Below are positions 51,177 through 63,714 of a stretch of 64,000 bases of DNA, one piece after another (the stretch's first letter is position 1; every line of letters begins with the position of its first letter). The DNA comes from Amyelois transitella. Lineage: Eukaryota; Arthropoda; Insecta; Lepidoptera; Pyralidae. The translations under genes and the position numbers were made by a program. The stretch lies in assembly GCF_032362555.1 (NCBI RefSeq), contig NC_083514.1:6123001-6187000 (forward strand). Reading direction: 5' to 3'. Below the pieces are notes generated by a model. It did no database searches. It saw nothing but the letters and a program-made list of their open reading frames with translations, and was not told where the DNA came from.

Positions 51177-51299
51177 GTATGCGAATCTCTGTTTAGTGGG
51201 CGCACTGCTCATCTCGTAGTAAGCGGTCAATAAAGTTTTTGATTATTATGCGAATCTTTTAGCGGACAAATACTTACGGCTCATCTGGTACTAAGCGGT
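51177..51299. repeat. Imperfect tandem pair of about 53-bp units
   Basis: GTATGCGAATCTCTGTTTAG..GGCGCACTGCTCATCTCGTAGTAAGCGGT is followed by TTATGCGAATCTTTTAGCGG..ACGGCTCATCTGGTACTAAGCGGT, with a 17-bp spacer. No coding frame is shared by the two. Confidence 0.6.
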
Positions 51300-52410
51300 G
51301 CCTTTGAAAATTTTATCAAACAATAGAAGTTAGGAACGCGTTATCTGAAGTAAAGGACCAGATGTAAACTAGGTTATAAAAATATATATATATACTTACA
51401 ATAAAAAATGACTCTTGTCTTCAGTAAGGCCCAATGAACTATTCAGTCTTCAAAATACCTGAAAAAGTGAAAATATCTGGTTAGGCAATATTATTGGTGC
51501 CTCAAACGTTTAACGTACTAATTGTTGAACATGTCAGGCGGCCGGTCTCTAAAACTTATAATTTAATTGTATGTATATGTGTCTTTGCAGTACGCATGTG
51601 CACTTTATAGCACCACCAAATTAGTTTTCCTGTTTGGTCAGCTGGTAGACTGGTAGAGAATGCCAATCGGCATTAAATCCGCCCTTTGTACAATTTTTAT
51701 GCAATAAAATTTTAAATTAATTAATTAATGTATATAAGACAATAACATAAATTATAATATAATTATATATAAATATTTTATGGGATTTTTATAAAATTAG
51801 TGTGTTTAAACAAATATTTTTCTACAGGAAATAGCGAGGCGGATGCAATTTGCTCTTCGTCCGCAATTTGTAATTATAATGAAAAGGCGGATCACTTCCT
51901 GCAGCAGTGTGGAAACAGTTTTGTAAAAGGATATACTGCTTATAAATCTATGGGAGAACTGAACGACTGTAGACAATATTAGGGCTAAATTTAGACTTAA
52001 TGTCAAGATTTCTGTCTATAGATTTATCTATACGTTAAGACAATTTTTTTAGGCGTAAAGCTGCTGTTCTATTGTACTACAGAACCGAGTAGCATCTGGT
52101 TGTAGTAACATATTATATGAAAGGTATAAACAGCAATCCCACCTCATCTATTTTACAATTTTTGAGTTTTTCCTTGAATTTTTATGTATCAAAACTACTA
52201 AATAAAATAGAGATATCTTTTAAGTTCTTATTCATTAATCATCATCATTTCAGCCGTAGGACGTACACTGCTGAACATAGACCTCCCCCAATGACTTCCA
52301 CCTCATTATATTACTTCTTTTTGTAAATACTTAATGATCTATGATATGTACTGATTTGATACATAAATGTTTTATGTTGCACCTTCATGTCTACCGTCAA
52401 AATCTATTTT

Positions 52411-52803
52411 ACATACATACATACATACATACATAAAATCACGCCTCTTTCCCGGAGGGGTAGGCAGAGACTACCTCTTTCCACTTGCCACGATCTCTGC
52501 ATACTTCTTTCGCTTCGTCCACATTCATAACTCTCTTCATACAAGCTCGGCGGTTTCGGGTACTTTTGACCTGACCCTTTACCAGGACGTCCTTAATTTG
52601 ATCAAGATACGTTCGTCTAGGTCTTCCCACTCCGACCTTTCCCTCCACACTCTCCTTGTATATCTGCTTAGTCAACCTGCTTTCATTCATCCTCTCCACA
52701 TGACCGAACCATCTTAACATACCCTTTTCTATTCCTGTAACTACATCTTCTTTCACATCACAACATTCCCTTATCACGCTGTTCCTTATCCTGTCACTCA
52801 ATT
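52411..52803 (-). mobile_element. LINE 3' end with microsatellite tail
   Basis: The minus strand encodes about 120 residues of a LINE ORF C terminus, with MLRWFGHVERMNESRLTKQI, VGVGRPRRTYLDQIKDVL and KEVCRDRGKWKEVVSAYPSG. This block follows the reverse transcriptase in RTE-like and related insect LINEs. The 3' end is followed by a (TATG)n run, seen here as ACATACATACATACATAC at 52411-52434. The element is 5'-truncated near 52803. A shorter copy is at 36147-36285. Confidence 0.8.
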
Positions 52804-53330
52804 GAGAAATAACTTAATTCTCAATTAACTTGAAACATAAAGCAAATATCAATCACAAATTAATTTAAGTAAGCACCTATTCATTTGAATCAAAGAATTC
52901 GGTATGGTAAACATTTCAATAAAATGTTTTATAATGATTACTTATTCAAAAGTAAAAGAGCAGAAAAAACATCTCTGTGATCTGAAAATTTGAAATCAAA
53001 TGGAATATTCATATAAAAACATTACCGAATAACGCGCATCCTTACTTATCTACCCACAAAAAGGAATATATAAAATATTCAGTTCGACTGCGAGATTTCC
53101 AAATAGAATAACTTTTAGAGATTTTTCTGGTCTGAAAACACATCAGCTCTAAAGGTTTTTATTTAAATAAAATGTTTGTACTTTTTTATATTACGCTTAC
53201 TTCTAACGAGCTCTTTTACTTCTGAACCTTATTGTTGTAACCTTAACAATAATTAACCTTAACCAGTTGATGCGTGGAGTCGGCAGAGAATTAAACACAA
53301 CCGTCTGCAATTCTGTTTTATTTGTACTAT

Positions 53331-53393
53331 TATAAGGCGCCTTTTGCCTTGATATACGAGATTCCATAATATAAGGCGCCTTTTGCTTTGATA
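53331..53393. repeat. Direct repeat of a 24-bp unit
   Basis: TATAAGGCGCCTTTTGCCTTGATA at 53331-53354 recurs at 53370-53393 with one change (CCTT to CTTT). CGAGATTCC and GGAATCTCG flank the pair in inverted order. Confidence 0.7.
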
Positions 53394-54051
53394 ATGCTCA
53401 TATTCTTCGGAATCTCGATTCCATGCGAGAGATTTTAAGTTTATTTTATAAGCGCTAAATATTACATGAACAACTTTTTGGTAACCGCTAGATTTCTAAT
53501 ACTTCTGTCAAAATGGAAAGGTGGCAAATTTCCAAGATGCAGGAAAGCAAGTAGACGAGTGAAACTCTAGAGTCAACCTAATATTCGTACATAATGTACG
53601 TTCATTTAAATAAACGATTGGATGGCGAGTTTGTTTGAGAACATGAGATGTCAGCATGACCGGACGAACATGTTGCACGGAATAAATGATGCATGAACTT
53701 TGATGAGATTTCGTGACACGAGAGCTCACGTTTTTTTTATTAACAAAATGTGACATTTGAGATTTAATTTCTTTAGTTCTTTGATCTCAGTAAAGATCTA
53801 TTTCTGTTTTAGTTAAAGTTAAAGAAAAGTAAGTTTTAGTAATAACTTAATTAAGTAATATTTTAAAAGTATCTTTAAATTGTATCATACCCAAGATCAG
53901 TCTGTAAAGTGTTTCTGTGCTTACGTGTAGAAGATTATTGAGTTTGGCTTTTTGCCTTTGTGCAGTCTTGTGCTTACGGTGATTTGGCAATTGAAATAAA
54001 TAAATAATCATATTTGAAGTTATAATTATTATTTTTCTCATATTTCCATAA

Positions 54052-54100
54052 CATTCAAACGCGTTAGTGAACGTGAACCGTTCACTAAGGCGTTTGAATG
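54052..54100. repeat. 22-bp stem hairpin with 5-nt loop
   Basis: CATTCAAACGCGTTAGTGAA and the two following bases pair with the opposite arm ending CGTTTGAATG, with one mismatch and loop TGAAC. It is not part of a recognised repeat family. Confidence 0.85.
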
Positions 54101-57100
54101 TGCTGAAGTGCATAGCCCAGTTAGCGATTCCATTTCATTTTCCGTACATCATGGAGATGTGAACAAAAACTGGATTACCTCTGATACGCAGAAAGTATTA
54201 TTCACAACAATTGCAGCAAACACGTGTTCACGGACTATTAATATTATCATTATCGATATTTAATAAACTTTTCTGCAAAAATTCAATGCGTTTGCTTCCT
54301 GTAGGAATTTTGGGATTTCCTATTTTAATTACTGTACAGAGAAAAACATATTTTTATTTAATTAGAAACCATATTCAGTTTTTAATAATGAAATAACATT
54401 CGGTTTATTCAGTCTGGTCTGGAAGTATGAGACTATCCGTCATATATCAATGGATTAAGCCGCCTAATAGACCGAATGGGCCCTTCACGCCGATTGAAGC
54501 TACCGTATTATTAATTAAAACAGTATTTTTTCTCAAACGATTTAACAGGTTAGGTAATTGACTTGAGCAGTTTCAATTTATTCAATATCAAAAGATTGAA
54601 TGAATTCTCCTATAAGACGGGAAGTAATTATTACGAGACGCAGGCGGGCATGGATTGTATGCTAATTTGTATGACTTTATTGGCGCAATATGCGTGGGAG
54701 AGGCTGCTCCAAAGATATTGTCACATATTTAGATGTTCATTGTCTTCTATTAGAAAATCTATAGTTAGCATCGATTCTCAATGATAGAAAAAGCGCGCAT
54801 TAAGCTCAAAGTACATAGAATAGAAAGCCGCGTGCACAGGTTAAAATGTATTTAATTTTCAAGGTTAATTAGCATTTGTTTATCACACTTATTTCTTACG
54901 TTACGATCCTTCAATGCAATTTTCTAAAATTAGGCTCTTGAAAGTGATGTGCGTCAAAATTTTAATATTAATTTAATTGTAATGATAATTTTTAAGTATC
55001 TACTACTTCAGTGAACATATTTCATTAAATAATTTCGCAGTAAAGACCCCAGAAATTTAGCTACAAGCCAGCTAATGCCTACTTACTGTACTACTTTATA
55101 TTATAATCAGAATCAATAACATGACGCGATAACCATAAGTGGTGCCATGTCCATTACTCGATAGATAACGGCGTCGGGGCTGCCTGTCACCGTTACCATT
55201 ACAATGGCCGTGCCACCCACAGAGCACTGCAAGTCGGCACTGGCGTCGCCTTCCTTGCTCTGTGGTACCACGGAAAATGCACGTTTTCCCCGCCTCGTGG
55301 TGACAAGTCATAAAATATTCCATACAAGCTTCGAATGGTAACTGCATAGGAAGTTATGACTCGGAGTGAAAGTAGTATGTTGTATGAATTATATTGTAGT
55401 TCTTAGGGGTTATTATGATACAAATAGTAACAATTCTTATTCGTGTTCTATATGGAAAACTCGAAATATCATCTAACTTTAAAAATGGATAGGTATATTT
55501 CCTTCATTGAGAGGAAGTCGTTTTATATCCACAAAATTACAAAGAAAGGTTCAAAGGCCTTTTTTATTCATTCAAATATCTTTCTTAAACGCGTTCATTA
55601 CTAATTAATTTTTCAGTAAAATTTTGTGTTGTTTTTATCTTGGAAATTTTAAATAATAAAATATATGTTTGCGTGTGTGTTGAGGTCTGTCGCATTATAG
55701 GTAGGTATGAAATATTTATTTTAAATCAAGAACTACGTATAATGGATATATTATATATGGTTATTAGTTCATCATTGTCATGAAAAAATTTACAGCTATG
55801 TTTTTCACAAAAACGTCTAGTAAATACTGATATTTTTAGTTTTCCAAAAAAAATTCACTTTCAAAATTTCATCTATTGATTTCTTTTACTAAAGACGTGT
55901 TAAATACACGTCTGTAGTTACTTTTTAGTTTAAAAGAAATCAAAATAATGAGTAAGGAGTACATTGCAAAAATTTTAAGAGCCCATTGCATAAATTGAAA
56001 ACGAGCTGAAGATTTTTCTTAAGCAATTCTGTCTTTCCCGTAAGGAATCAAGCCTTTATATATATTATAGGTATGTATGCAAAAACGAGGCTCCATTGAT
56101 GTGCTTTGTGAGCCTTCGCCACGATAATGTATTGCATATACACAGGTGGCCGCCGCGTCCGTCGATGCCTCAATTTGGGCATCATTTGGGTAATGACATG
56201 TGCGTCTGAGATCACATCACTGTTCGTTGAACTCATCCAGCGATTTTGCACGAGTTTTGATTTGAATCATCACAAAATGATGTTTGTTTATGAAAAAAAA
56301 ACTTTACAATTCTAATCAATGCGTCTCCGTGAGATAAGTAACATTTAAGTAATGGAGAATCAAGGTATCTCTTAGACATATATTATACAATTTAAAATTT
56401 TACTTTGTCAATGCTACTGCTTCATGGTTGGAGTGCTCCAATTTTTTTATTGCCAGCCTTTAACTTACCAAGTTCATTATTTTTTGTTCTTACCTAACGC
56501 CTAAACTTAGTCAGAAGGTTGCATGGCGTTTCCATATTATTATATTAACGAATAAAAATAAATGGATTCTATTAGTCGGTTCTTCGTCTAATCTGCTGTT
56601 ACATTTCGTGCCAACAGGCATTTTGCGACGGCCAGCTGCGCGGATTCGCTCGCCTAATTTTTTGGGGCATGTAAATTTATGTAAATATGGCTACAGGTAT
56701 TAATCTTAAACTCCTAAACCACCGTAATTGCAGGAAACTGCTCTAGCATGGCACGCAACCACGCAAATTTAAATGATTTTTATGCAATAGAATGTGTACT
56801 TGGCAATAGTTCAATTCCTATTGTTGCATTATATAATACTTGTGACGAGAAGTTCAGCTTTTTCTGATGCAATAATAAAATGCCAACTCAATTTAGTAAA
56901 GGAGTAACCTATTTTGATCCAGCTATGGTGAATTCTAAGAAAGAAGGTTAATGAAAAGTTATGGCCAGCAGATATTATAATTGAAACTTTGGATAAGATT
57001 TAAATGATTGGGTTCTTTATAGATTATCCCAGGCTTGAAATTTTGCAAAATTTTTTGTTTTAATTTAATTTCGACATTTACCATTTGATCCAGTCCTAAG

Positions 57101-57619
57101 TTTGTACAAAGGCTATGAAATAAAGAATAGTTTATTTGTAAGTAACTACCTATGGAAAACCCAATAGACAAATAGGTATGAGTATTTTTTCTGAATGTGA
57201 AGATATTTTATCCCAGCAACAGGAAAGCTGATTATTATCAAAGAAAGTATTTTCTATTTCTGTAATGTAGGGCAGGCAAAAGGAGGGTGAATATGTTACT
57301 ATGTAGGAATCTATGTATGTAAAAAAACTTTTATTCCTTAGAACATAGCTTAAAGGCAAACAAAAATATTTTAAATTAATGTGCGTTTTATTTGTGACAT
57401 TCAGACATTATGAATTATTAAAATCTTTAAATTGCTCGTAAGTTTGTAAGCGTGTTAGGTACCTATATATCTTTAAAGGAAGTATTTTTGGCTTCTTGAT
57501 CTATATTATCATCCTCTTGGGGTTCGCTCCTGTAAAGATTTTCTTTAATGAAGAATGATGTAACGGTTGGCCCACTAACGATGTGGATAAGAAATTTGGT
57601 GCTTTAAAACAACTTAATG

Positions 57620-57705
57620 TCTTAAATCTCAATTCCATCTTCAAGCCTTACAGCTGAACGTGGCTAATCAAAATTCCAAAACTGTTGGCTCTCTCTACCC
57701 TGCCC
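57620..57705 (+). repeat. SINE B tail remnant
   Basis: AATGTCTTAAATCTCAATTCCATC..AAGCCTTACAGCTGAACGTGG..AAACTGTTGGCTCTCTCTACCC follows SINE B towards its tail in plus orientation. Confidence 0.6.
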
Positions 57706-58868
57706 TACTTGCCCTTTTTTTTACCTTTACCCTTGCTATCACACATGAGCAGCATTCCCGCGCTGTATTGGAATAGCAGTAATAGAAGTTGCAATGTTAC
57801 ACTTGATGTGTGGCCCACCTTACCCTACTTTATGAGTATTCATTTAGTGCGCGTGACTAGTGAACTGGCATGCTCGGTAAACTGTGCACCGCTAAATCCG
57901 GCGGTACGAGTAACTTCGCGCCGTCACCGTTACCGAAGTCGGCGCTGGATTGAGGGCAAACGGGCCAGTACTACTCGTAGTAGGTACACTTGTCAACAGT
58001 ATTGCATTTAATAATAATAAATGTAAAATTCAATTTAATCTATACAGAAGTAGGTATAGATACTAATAATATGAAGAGGAAACATTTGACAACTGTCTAG
58101 TGCGTTGTCCAGTTCAAAGTATAAATGCTTTCGTATCTGGGTTCGTATTAAAAACAATAAGAAAATAATAATTACTTTTAGAAATTGTTGGTTTTCAAAA
58201 GAATTTCGAGTAACAAATATCTTGACTAAAATTAACATATTTTTTATTAAAAAATATTTTAAACGAATTATAAGACAATTAAAACAACTTACAAATAGTC
58301 TTTTAAGTTTTCGTTTGATATGGATATGACCCAGAAGAATATCGAAAAAAGCTCTATGAAAGGCTCTTAATGCTATTGAATTTATTGGTATAAACCTAAG
58401 GAATACACAAATGAATAATTGATAAGTTCTTCTATTTCTGGGGCACATCTGAGGCATGATTGATAGGTAGACCTTTTTATAGCTTTATTGATTATGACTT
58501 ATTTTATAGCCTAGAGTCATATTGCTGTTCTATCGCTAGTAAAATTATTGCTCATCTCTTTCGAGGCTGAAGCCATAAATATATTGGTAATTCAAGCACG
58601 TCCTGTAGTTTTGGCAACGACTGTACGCTAACTTCATTTTCAATTTGCTTTCCATTTGCGGACAGGATAGCTTCAATGTTTGACAATTGGAATAAAAACC
58701 AGCTTTTTTATAACTTGGCTTTCAAATTCAATTTAAACGGAAATGTTTAATACCTTTCATTCGATATAGCTAGCGGTTAAAATCGTTAAATTAAAAAGGA
58801 TTTGGCAGCAAACTTCAAACGACTGTTGTAATTGTACTAGAGGTATAATCCATACATATATTACGTTT

Positions 58869-58950
58869 TTATTCCTCATCATAGAGCCTTCATTCTTGAA
58901 AGCTGAAAGGCCACATTAATCTGGATAGCTTTATTATTGAATTGATAGAG
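58869..58950 (-). repeat. SINE B tail remnant, decayed
   Basis: TTATTCCTCATCATAGAGCC..TTCTTGAAAGCTGAAAGGCCACATTAATCTGG matches the tail half of SINE B with many changes. Confidence 0.45.
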
Positions 58951-60444
58951 GTATAATAAGTAAAGATAATAAATAACTGTGTGTAGAAACAAACTTAAAT
59001 TATTTCATGGTAGATTGGTAGCCTTGACAGACACTTGCTATAAAAAGTTCAAGGTGGCGTGGTATATTAGACTTTATAGTTAATTAACTCAGTGTTCTTG
59101 AAACGTACCTTTTTTGTTCTAGATATATTTGTTAAATAAGTTGAAAATCTGATTGTCGATGTTTTAATCTACAATAGTTATGAACTAACTCAATCATAAT
59201 GATTGGAGTTCCATGTGGGCATTTTCGATACTTATGCCGGTAATGATAGATCTCCGTTTAATACACTTTACTCTGTTGAATCAAGAGTAGATAAAATGTT
59301 AAACTAATGTCTTTTTACAAATGTGAATTGCATTAAAATATAGCACCTGTTTGACCCGATGAGCTATCTAAAATAATAGCCTGACCTACAAGTACCACAA
59401 CAAGTGGCCTTATTTACTTAACAGTTAAGCCTGAACATTGACCTACTGACTGGTCAGCCGGGCCAGCGTCACAAAGTCTACTCTGCACATGTCGCGTCTT
59501 CAAATCATGTCGATCTAATCTCTACTTTCTATTGACGGCCTTCTTTAACACCATATCGGTGACAAGGACAGATACAAGCCGATACCTTGTCATCGTTGGA
59601 TAGCTAATAAGATTTGTAAGAGATACGTAGAGGTCAGGCTTGAGTGACAGATATCGGACACCGGCGTAGGGTATCCAAGATAGGTTTACAAGTAGTGTCT
59701 GGTGTTGGTTATGGACAATCAAGCATTGAGTTTGTAATCCGAACAGGTGGTCTGCTACTGCCGCGAAAAGGCCCGGTTCCGTGACGGATGGGTGATCAAC
59801 AACAGCTGCTTTTAATAAGATTCTTGGAAACGGATTCTTTCGGAAATATAAGATGTTTGAACTAGATTGAACAGTTAGTACCACATTTGTACTAGTTGGT
59901 GTGTCATTTGCTTGATCAATGAAAATATTTATAATAACAATCTACTAATAACATCAATATCAATCAACAACAAAATATTTTACTGAACAATAGGGCGAAT
60001 TACATCTGGCTGCCTTATTACTACTACTATACTATTATATTTGGGACTAGAGCCTAGACGTTTAGCCAACATTGGATTGATTCATGAACTGTTGATCAAC
60101 AGAATCTATAACCCGTAAATATAATGACGTAGTAATTTTATAGTCGTAAAGAAATATGAATTGTTTCCGAATACAATATTTGAGCAAAAATGTTAGAAAC
60201 CATCATTGACGTTGCTATTTTAGTATTCTACAATTTCTTAAAATAGATATATCAGGTAATCAGGTTTGTTTGTCAATCACATAAACTTTTTATGGAAACA
60301 AGACACGGATATGATCACGTTCGATTAGCAGAGAAAGTTTCTAATCACATCCGCTATTTTATTACGACAAACAAAGTTGATGAATAGCTGTGGCTGTGTA
60401 GCTATTCAATATTTTTATGTATAGTTTTTACACACACACGTATA

Positions 60445-60535
60445 TGTAATCACGTGTTTTTCCGTTACGGAGGAAACATAGCCAACTGTCTTAAAAAGAC
60501 TGTTTCCCTAACAGTCTTTTTAAGTGTATTTAGTT
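60445..60535 (-). repeat. SINE B tail with a fold-back hairpin
   Basis: TAATCACGTGTTTTTCCGTTACGGAGGAAACATAGCCAACTG is a decayed SINE B tail. CTTAAAAAGACTGTT at 60490-60504, loop TCCCT, then its exact reverse complement to 60524 make a perfect 15-bp hairpin. The second arm looks like a snap-back copy of the SINE segment AAAAAGACTG. Confidence 0.65.
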
Positions 60536-60956
60536 TTATAGTTTTTAATTGTAAAAAAGTTGATCTTCTTACCTTTAAAAACGAGTTACAATATGGTTAA
60601 GGTTCTATGTAAATAAATGAAATGTCCCTAAAATATTATTGTTATCAAAGTACTAGAGAGGTTCTTCGAGTGAGGCTTAACATTTATGTGGTTAACACCA
60701 AAGTTTTTCGAGACTCGTCAATTACCAAATAATCGACTCAATTAGGTAAAATGGAAACATCAGATACTTTATAAAATGAAATAAAACATTGTGATACTCG
60801 ATACCTACGTAAACCAGACATATACGAGTATTATAATGATAATAATCTTGTTTCTGTTTACCCGACACACTGAATAAAATGTGGGCCGTTGTGGCTTCTA
60901 ACATCAGGCTAGTTCCGAGAAAGCTGGCGGTTTCCAACAAGTTTTAGATGATTAGA

Positions 60957-61575
60957 TGCATTCTTCTAGATTATCAGGGCATTGGCCCGCAAACTGCAAT
61001 CTTGTTTGCAAATGCTTCGGATTATTGAGAACGATAGAGTTTTTGGTCACCGCTCTTAGTCATCTGCTTTCTAATATCGATTTATTTTATCTTTCAGGAA
61101 AGATCCTTCATTTACTTGTACCGCATTCTAAAGCTGACGCGTGAAACTGCTGGCTTTACGCTCGCAGTCCAGTAAGACACCAAGTGACAGGTACTTTATA
61201 CACTCCGGGAAGATTTGCCAAAATACATATATATAATTGGATGATTGCGAAATTGGGATTTGTTGATGCACTTATTATATTAGTGAATTTGTTCTTTAGT
61301 CATCCCCTAACGACGTTTCTATCTAGTTGGGAATGGCTTATCTCTGTGTCAATTTTGGTGTATTTTGGTGTATAATGCCTAATTCTAACTTTGCAAAAAG
61401 TATAGATTTGTATCGCCACGTATTTTCTATGTGTGCAAATCACTATGTAAATAACGTTCGTTTGCTTAGATTATCAGAACATCGCCCGCAACCTGCAATC
61501 TCGTTCGCAAATGACCCCAGGCTATAGAGCAAGTTGGACTTTTAAGGTCACTGCTCTCTTATATTCTTTCTTTAT
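60957..61575. repeat. Diverged direct repeats of about 115 bp, 500 bp apart
   Basis: Copy 1 (60957-61075) and copy 2 (61460-61575) share TTAGATTATCAG, GCCCGCAA, CTGCAATCT and GCAAATG in the same order, then GGTCAC and GCTCT. Neither has a plausible reading frame. Confidence 0.65.
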
Positions 61576-62464
61576 TAAGTACATCACACTAAGCCTTTTT
61601 TATATGATGATGTAAAAATTGAAAATTATGGTCTCTGCCTACTCTTCCGGGAAAGAGGTAAGACGACAGTGTGTATTTAGGAACTTTATTCTCATAAATA
61701 AATTACATTCCACTTAAAATGAGATGATTCGTTGTACAGCTCCCTCAAATAGTCTTTTTCCGTAGTTGGTTCTGGGGATTATTAAATTAAGATTTTTTTG
61801 TATGTATATTTCAATGTATTGTCTGTTGTACCTATTCATGAATAAAAAATAAGGATTAATTTTTCTAGTTTTAATTGTAATTAGGTTGAATGCAAAGGAA
61901 ATGTATTTCTTAAAATGTGATTTAAAATTTCTATTAAACTTAACATGCTACCTAAAATTCGATCTTCAATACAGCTACCGTAATAGCTATATTTAACAAC
62001 TGTTAATTAATAGATGAGGTTGCAAAACGATTATCCTCGTTACCAGACCTTGTGAAAGGCGAGGCGAATCTACGAACAAAAAGCTTAAACAAATAGCTGG
62101 ATTTGGAGTCAAGGCTGCGGTATAATACAGGATGGTACAGGTTTAGCTATAAGTACAATAGCAACACAACGTAACAATAGAAACAGGGTTTTCGTTTCTT
62201 GATTGCGAGATGTTTGCCCTATATGGGTCGGACGAAGATATTCTAAAAATTATAAAAAAATATGAATTGTACAATCAAGTTTAAGAGTTTAGTTATTTGT
62301 TTTGGTCTGAGGTATCTGCAACACAAAATAAAAAGAAGAAATGTATGCTGCTTTTCTACCTACCTTCGTCATATTACTTTATGTTAGTTACGGAATAACG
62401 TTATCAGGAAAATACAGAGTAATTGATGATGATAATTAGTTGATATTTATAATAAGATCTTCTT

Positions 62465-62755
62465 TCTCCTGGCTTTAGTCCCAGTTGCATCCTACACTCT
62501 CTGGAGAGGAGCCCTGGGTATGCCTTTGACCATAGAGCCTGGATTGAGTGAGGCAGGTGTTAACACATCCAGTTGTCTGAATGTGTAGGTGTCCTCACGA
62601 TGTTTTCCCGCACCGTAAGAGCACCAGTTAGTATTCAAACTAATGAACTTCGTAAATGGTCATTGGTATATGGCTGAGGTGGGATTCGAACTTGTATGTA
62701 TATGCGCATCAAGCATTTAACCGGGCACCTAGCCGATTCGACCACCGATACTCGC
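62465..62755 (-). mobile_element. SINE C, near full length
   Basis: On the minus strand it begins GGTGGTCGAATCGGCTAGGTG (A-box-like), then GTTCGAATCCCACCTCAGCC (B box). The body follows with GCTCTTACGGTGCGGGAAAAC and CAGGCTCTATGGTCAAAGGC, and it ends GGGACTAAAGCCAGGAGAAAG. This is a second tRNA-like SINE family, distinct from family A. Confidence 0.75.
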
Positions 62756-62823
62756 ATGATACTTATAATAAGCCCTATCTCGAAAATATTCAAAGATTGA
62801 CCAATGTACGGATGTCCGTATAC

Positions 62824-63110
62824 CCAGCAGGGCCCTTCGTCTGATTCGATTGAATACTAAAGTTTCACTTAGGTAATATTTTATACCTTCCGAATAGTGT
62901 AAGTAAAATAATTGTACCTCAACAGTTATGCGAGAAAATTGAATTAATTTCCAGCAGGGCCCTCCGTGGTTTGAAGGTCTTCAGACCTGTAGTGTATGTG
63001 CCTGTATAGCGGTGCATTAGTACCTTTAGATTATCTTCGTTTTCTTGAAAAAAAGTTATTAGTTTATAAGAAATATACCTACAAAATGTTTATAATGCCA
63101 GCAGGGCCCT
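62824..63110. repeat. Three spaced copies of CCAGCAGGGCCCT
   Basis: The 13-mer occurs at 62824-62836, 62951-62963 and 63098-63110, all in the same direction, 127 and 147 bp apart. The sequence between them is AT-rich and not obviously repeated. Confidence 0.8.
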
Positions 63111-63340
63111 TTTTTGTTTTGGGGGTTTCAGTCCAAACAATCATATTTCCTAGCAGCATTATATTTGTACTTTTCAAAAAACTTATCGCTTAATTCAAAT
63201 AATGAATAATAATAAGTAAATAAATCAGATAAAAAAAATCTAAAAAAATAAAATTACTCTGATATCTAAAGATGGCTATACTTATTATTTGATTATTTAT
63301 GTGATGCGACCAATGAAATAAAAATCAGTTTGTATGTTAT

Positions 63341-63535
63341 ACTAGCTGTTGCCAGCGACTCCACCCGCGTGGTCAAATGAATGAGAGGTTTTACCGCGGT
63401 AAAAAGTAGCCTATGTCACTCTCCAGTCTCCTAACTATCTATCTATAAAAAAAATCATAATTACCATAACATCGCTACATAATACATAAACAAACTAACA
63501 AACACACTTTCGCATTTATAATATTAGTAAGGTTT
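63341..63535 (+). mobile_element. SINE D-like interspersed repeat
   Basis: CTAGCTGTTGCCAGCGACTCC..CGCGTGGTC opens it, ACCGCGGTAAAAAGTAGCCTATGTC follows, and it ends CTTTCGCATTTATAATATTAGTA. This is the layout of a very common repeat of moths and butterflies. Confidence 0.65.
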
Positions 63536-63714
63536 AGGCAGGTACGTAGTTGAATATCTTCGAAAAACATATAGAATTGAATAATATAAAAAATTGAGGG
63601 TAGATGATAAACTTTGCCGATACCGTAGTGTATGGATGTCGCACATCAGTTACAGAGTTTCATTTGTGAGATTACGTATTGTCATTTAGAATTTAGAACT
63701 TATTTGTGATAAAA

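Larger units (their letters stand above)
47301..63714. other. Gene-poor stretch
   Basis: About 16 kb without a convincing host gene. Open frames here are short, AT-driven or repeat-derived. It holds SINE and LINE copies, hairpins and duplications listed separately, and two GC-rich islands (55130-55330 and 57835-57990). It could be intergenic or a large intron of a gene beyond the right edge. Confidence 0.6.

Noticed and set aside
52367-52801. Open frames of 116-120 residues as host genes
   Set aside because: The minus-strand frame is a LINE C terminus and the plus-strand frame its antisense.
58035-58457. 140-residue frame on the minus strand, rich in Ile/Leu/Phe, resembling a membrane receptor fragment
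   Set aside because: Composition is what AT-rich DNA gives by chance; no family motif or splice pattern was found.
59522-59884. 120-residue frame on the minus strand
   Set aside because: No recognisable motif and no flanking splice signals; sequence is somewhat GC-richer than its surroundings but not convincingly coding.
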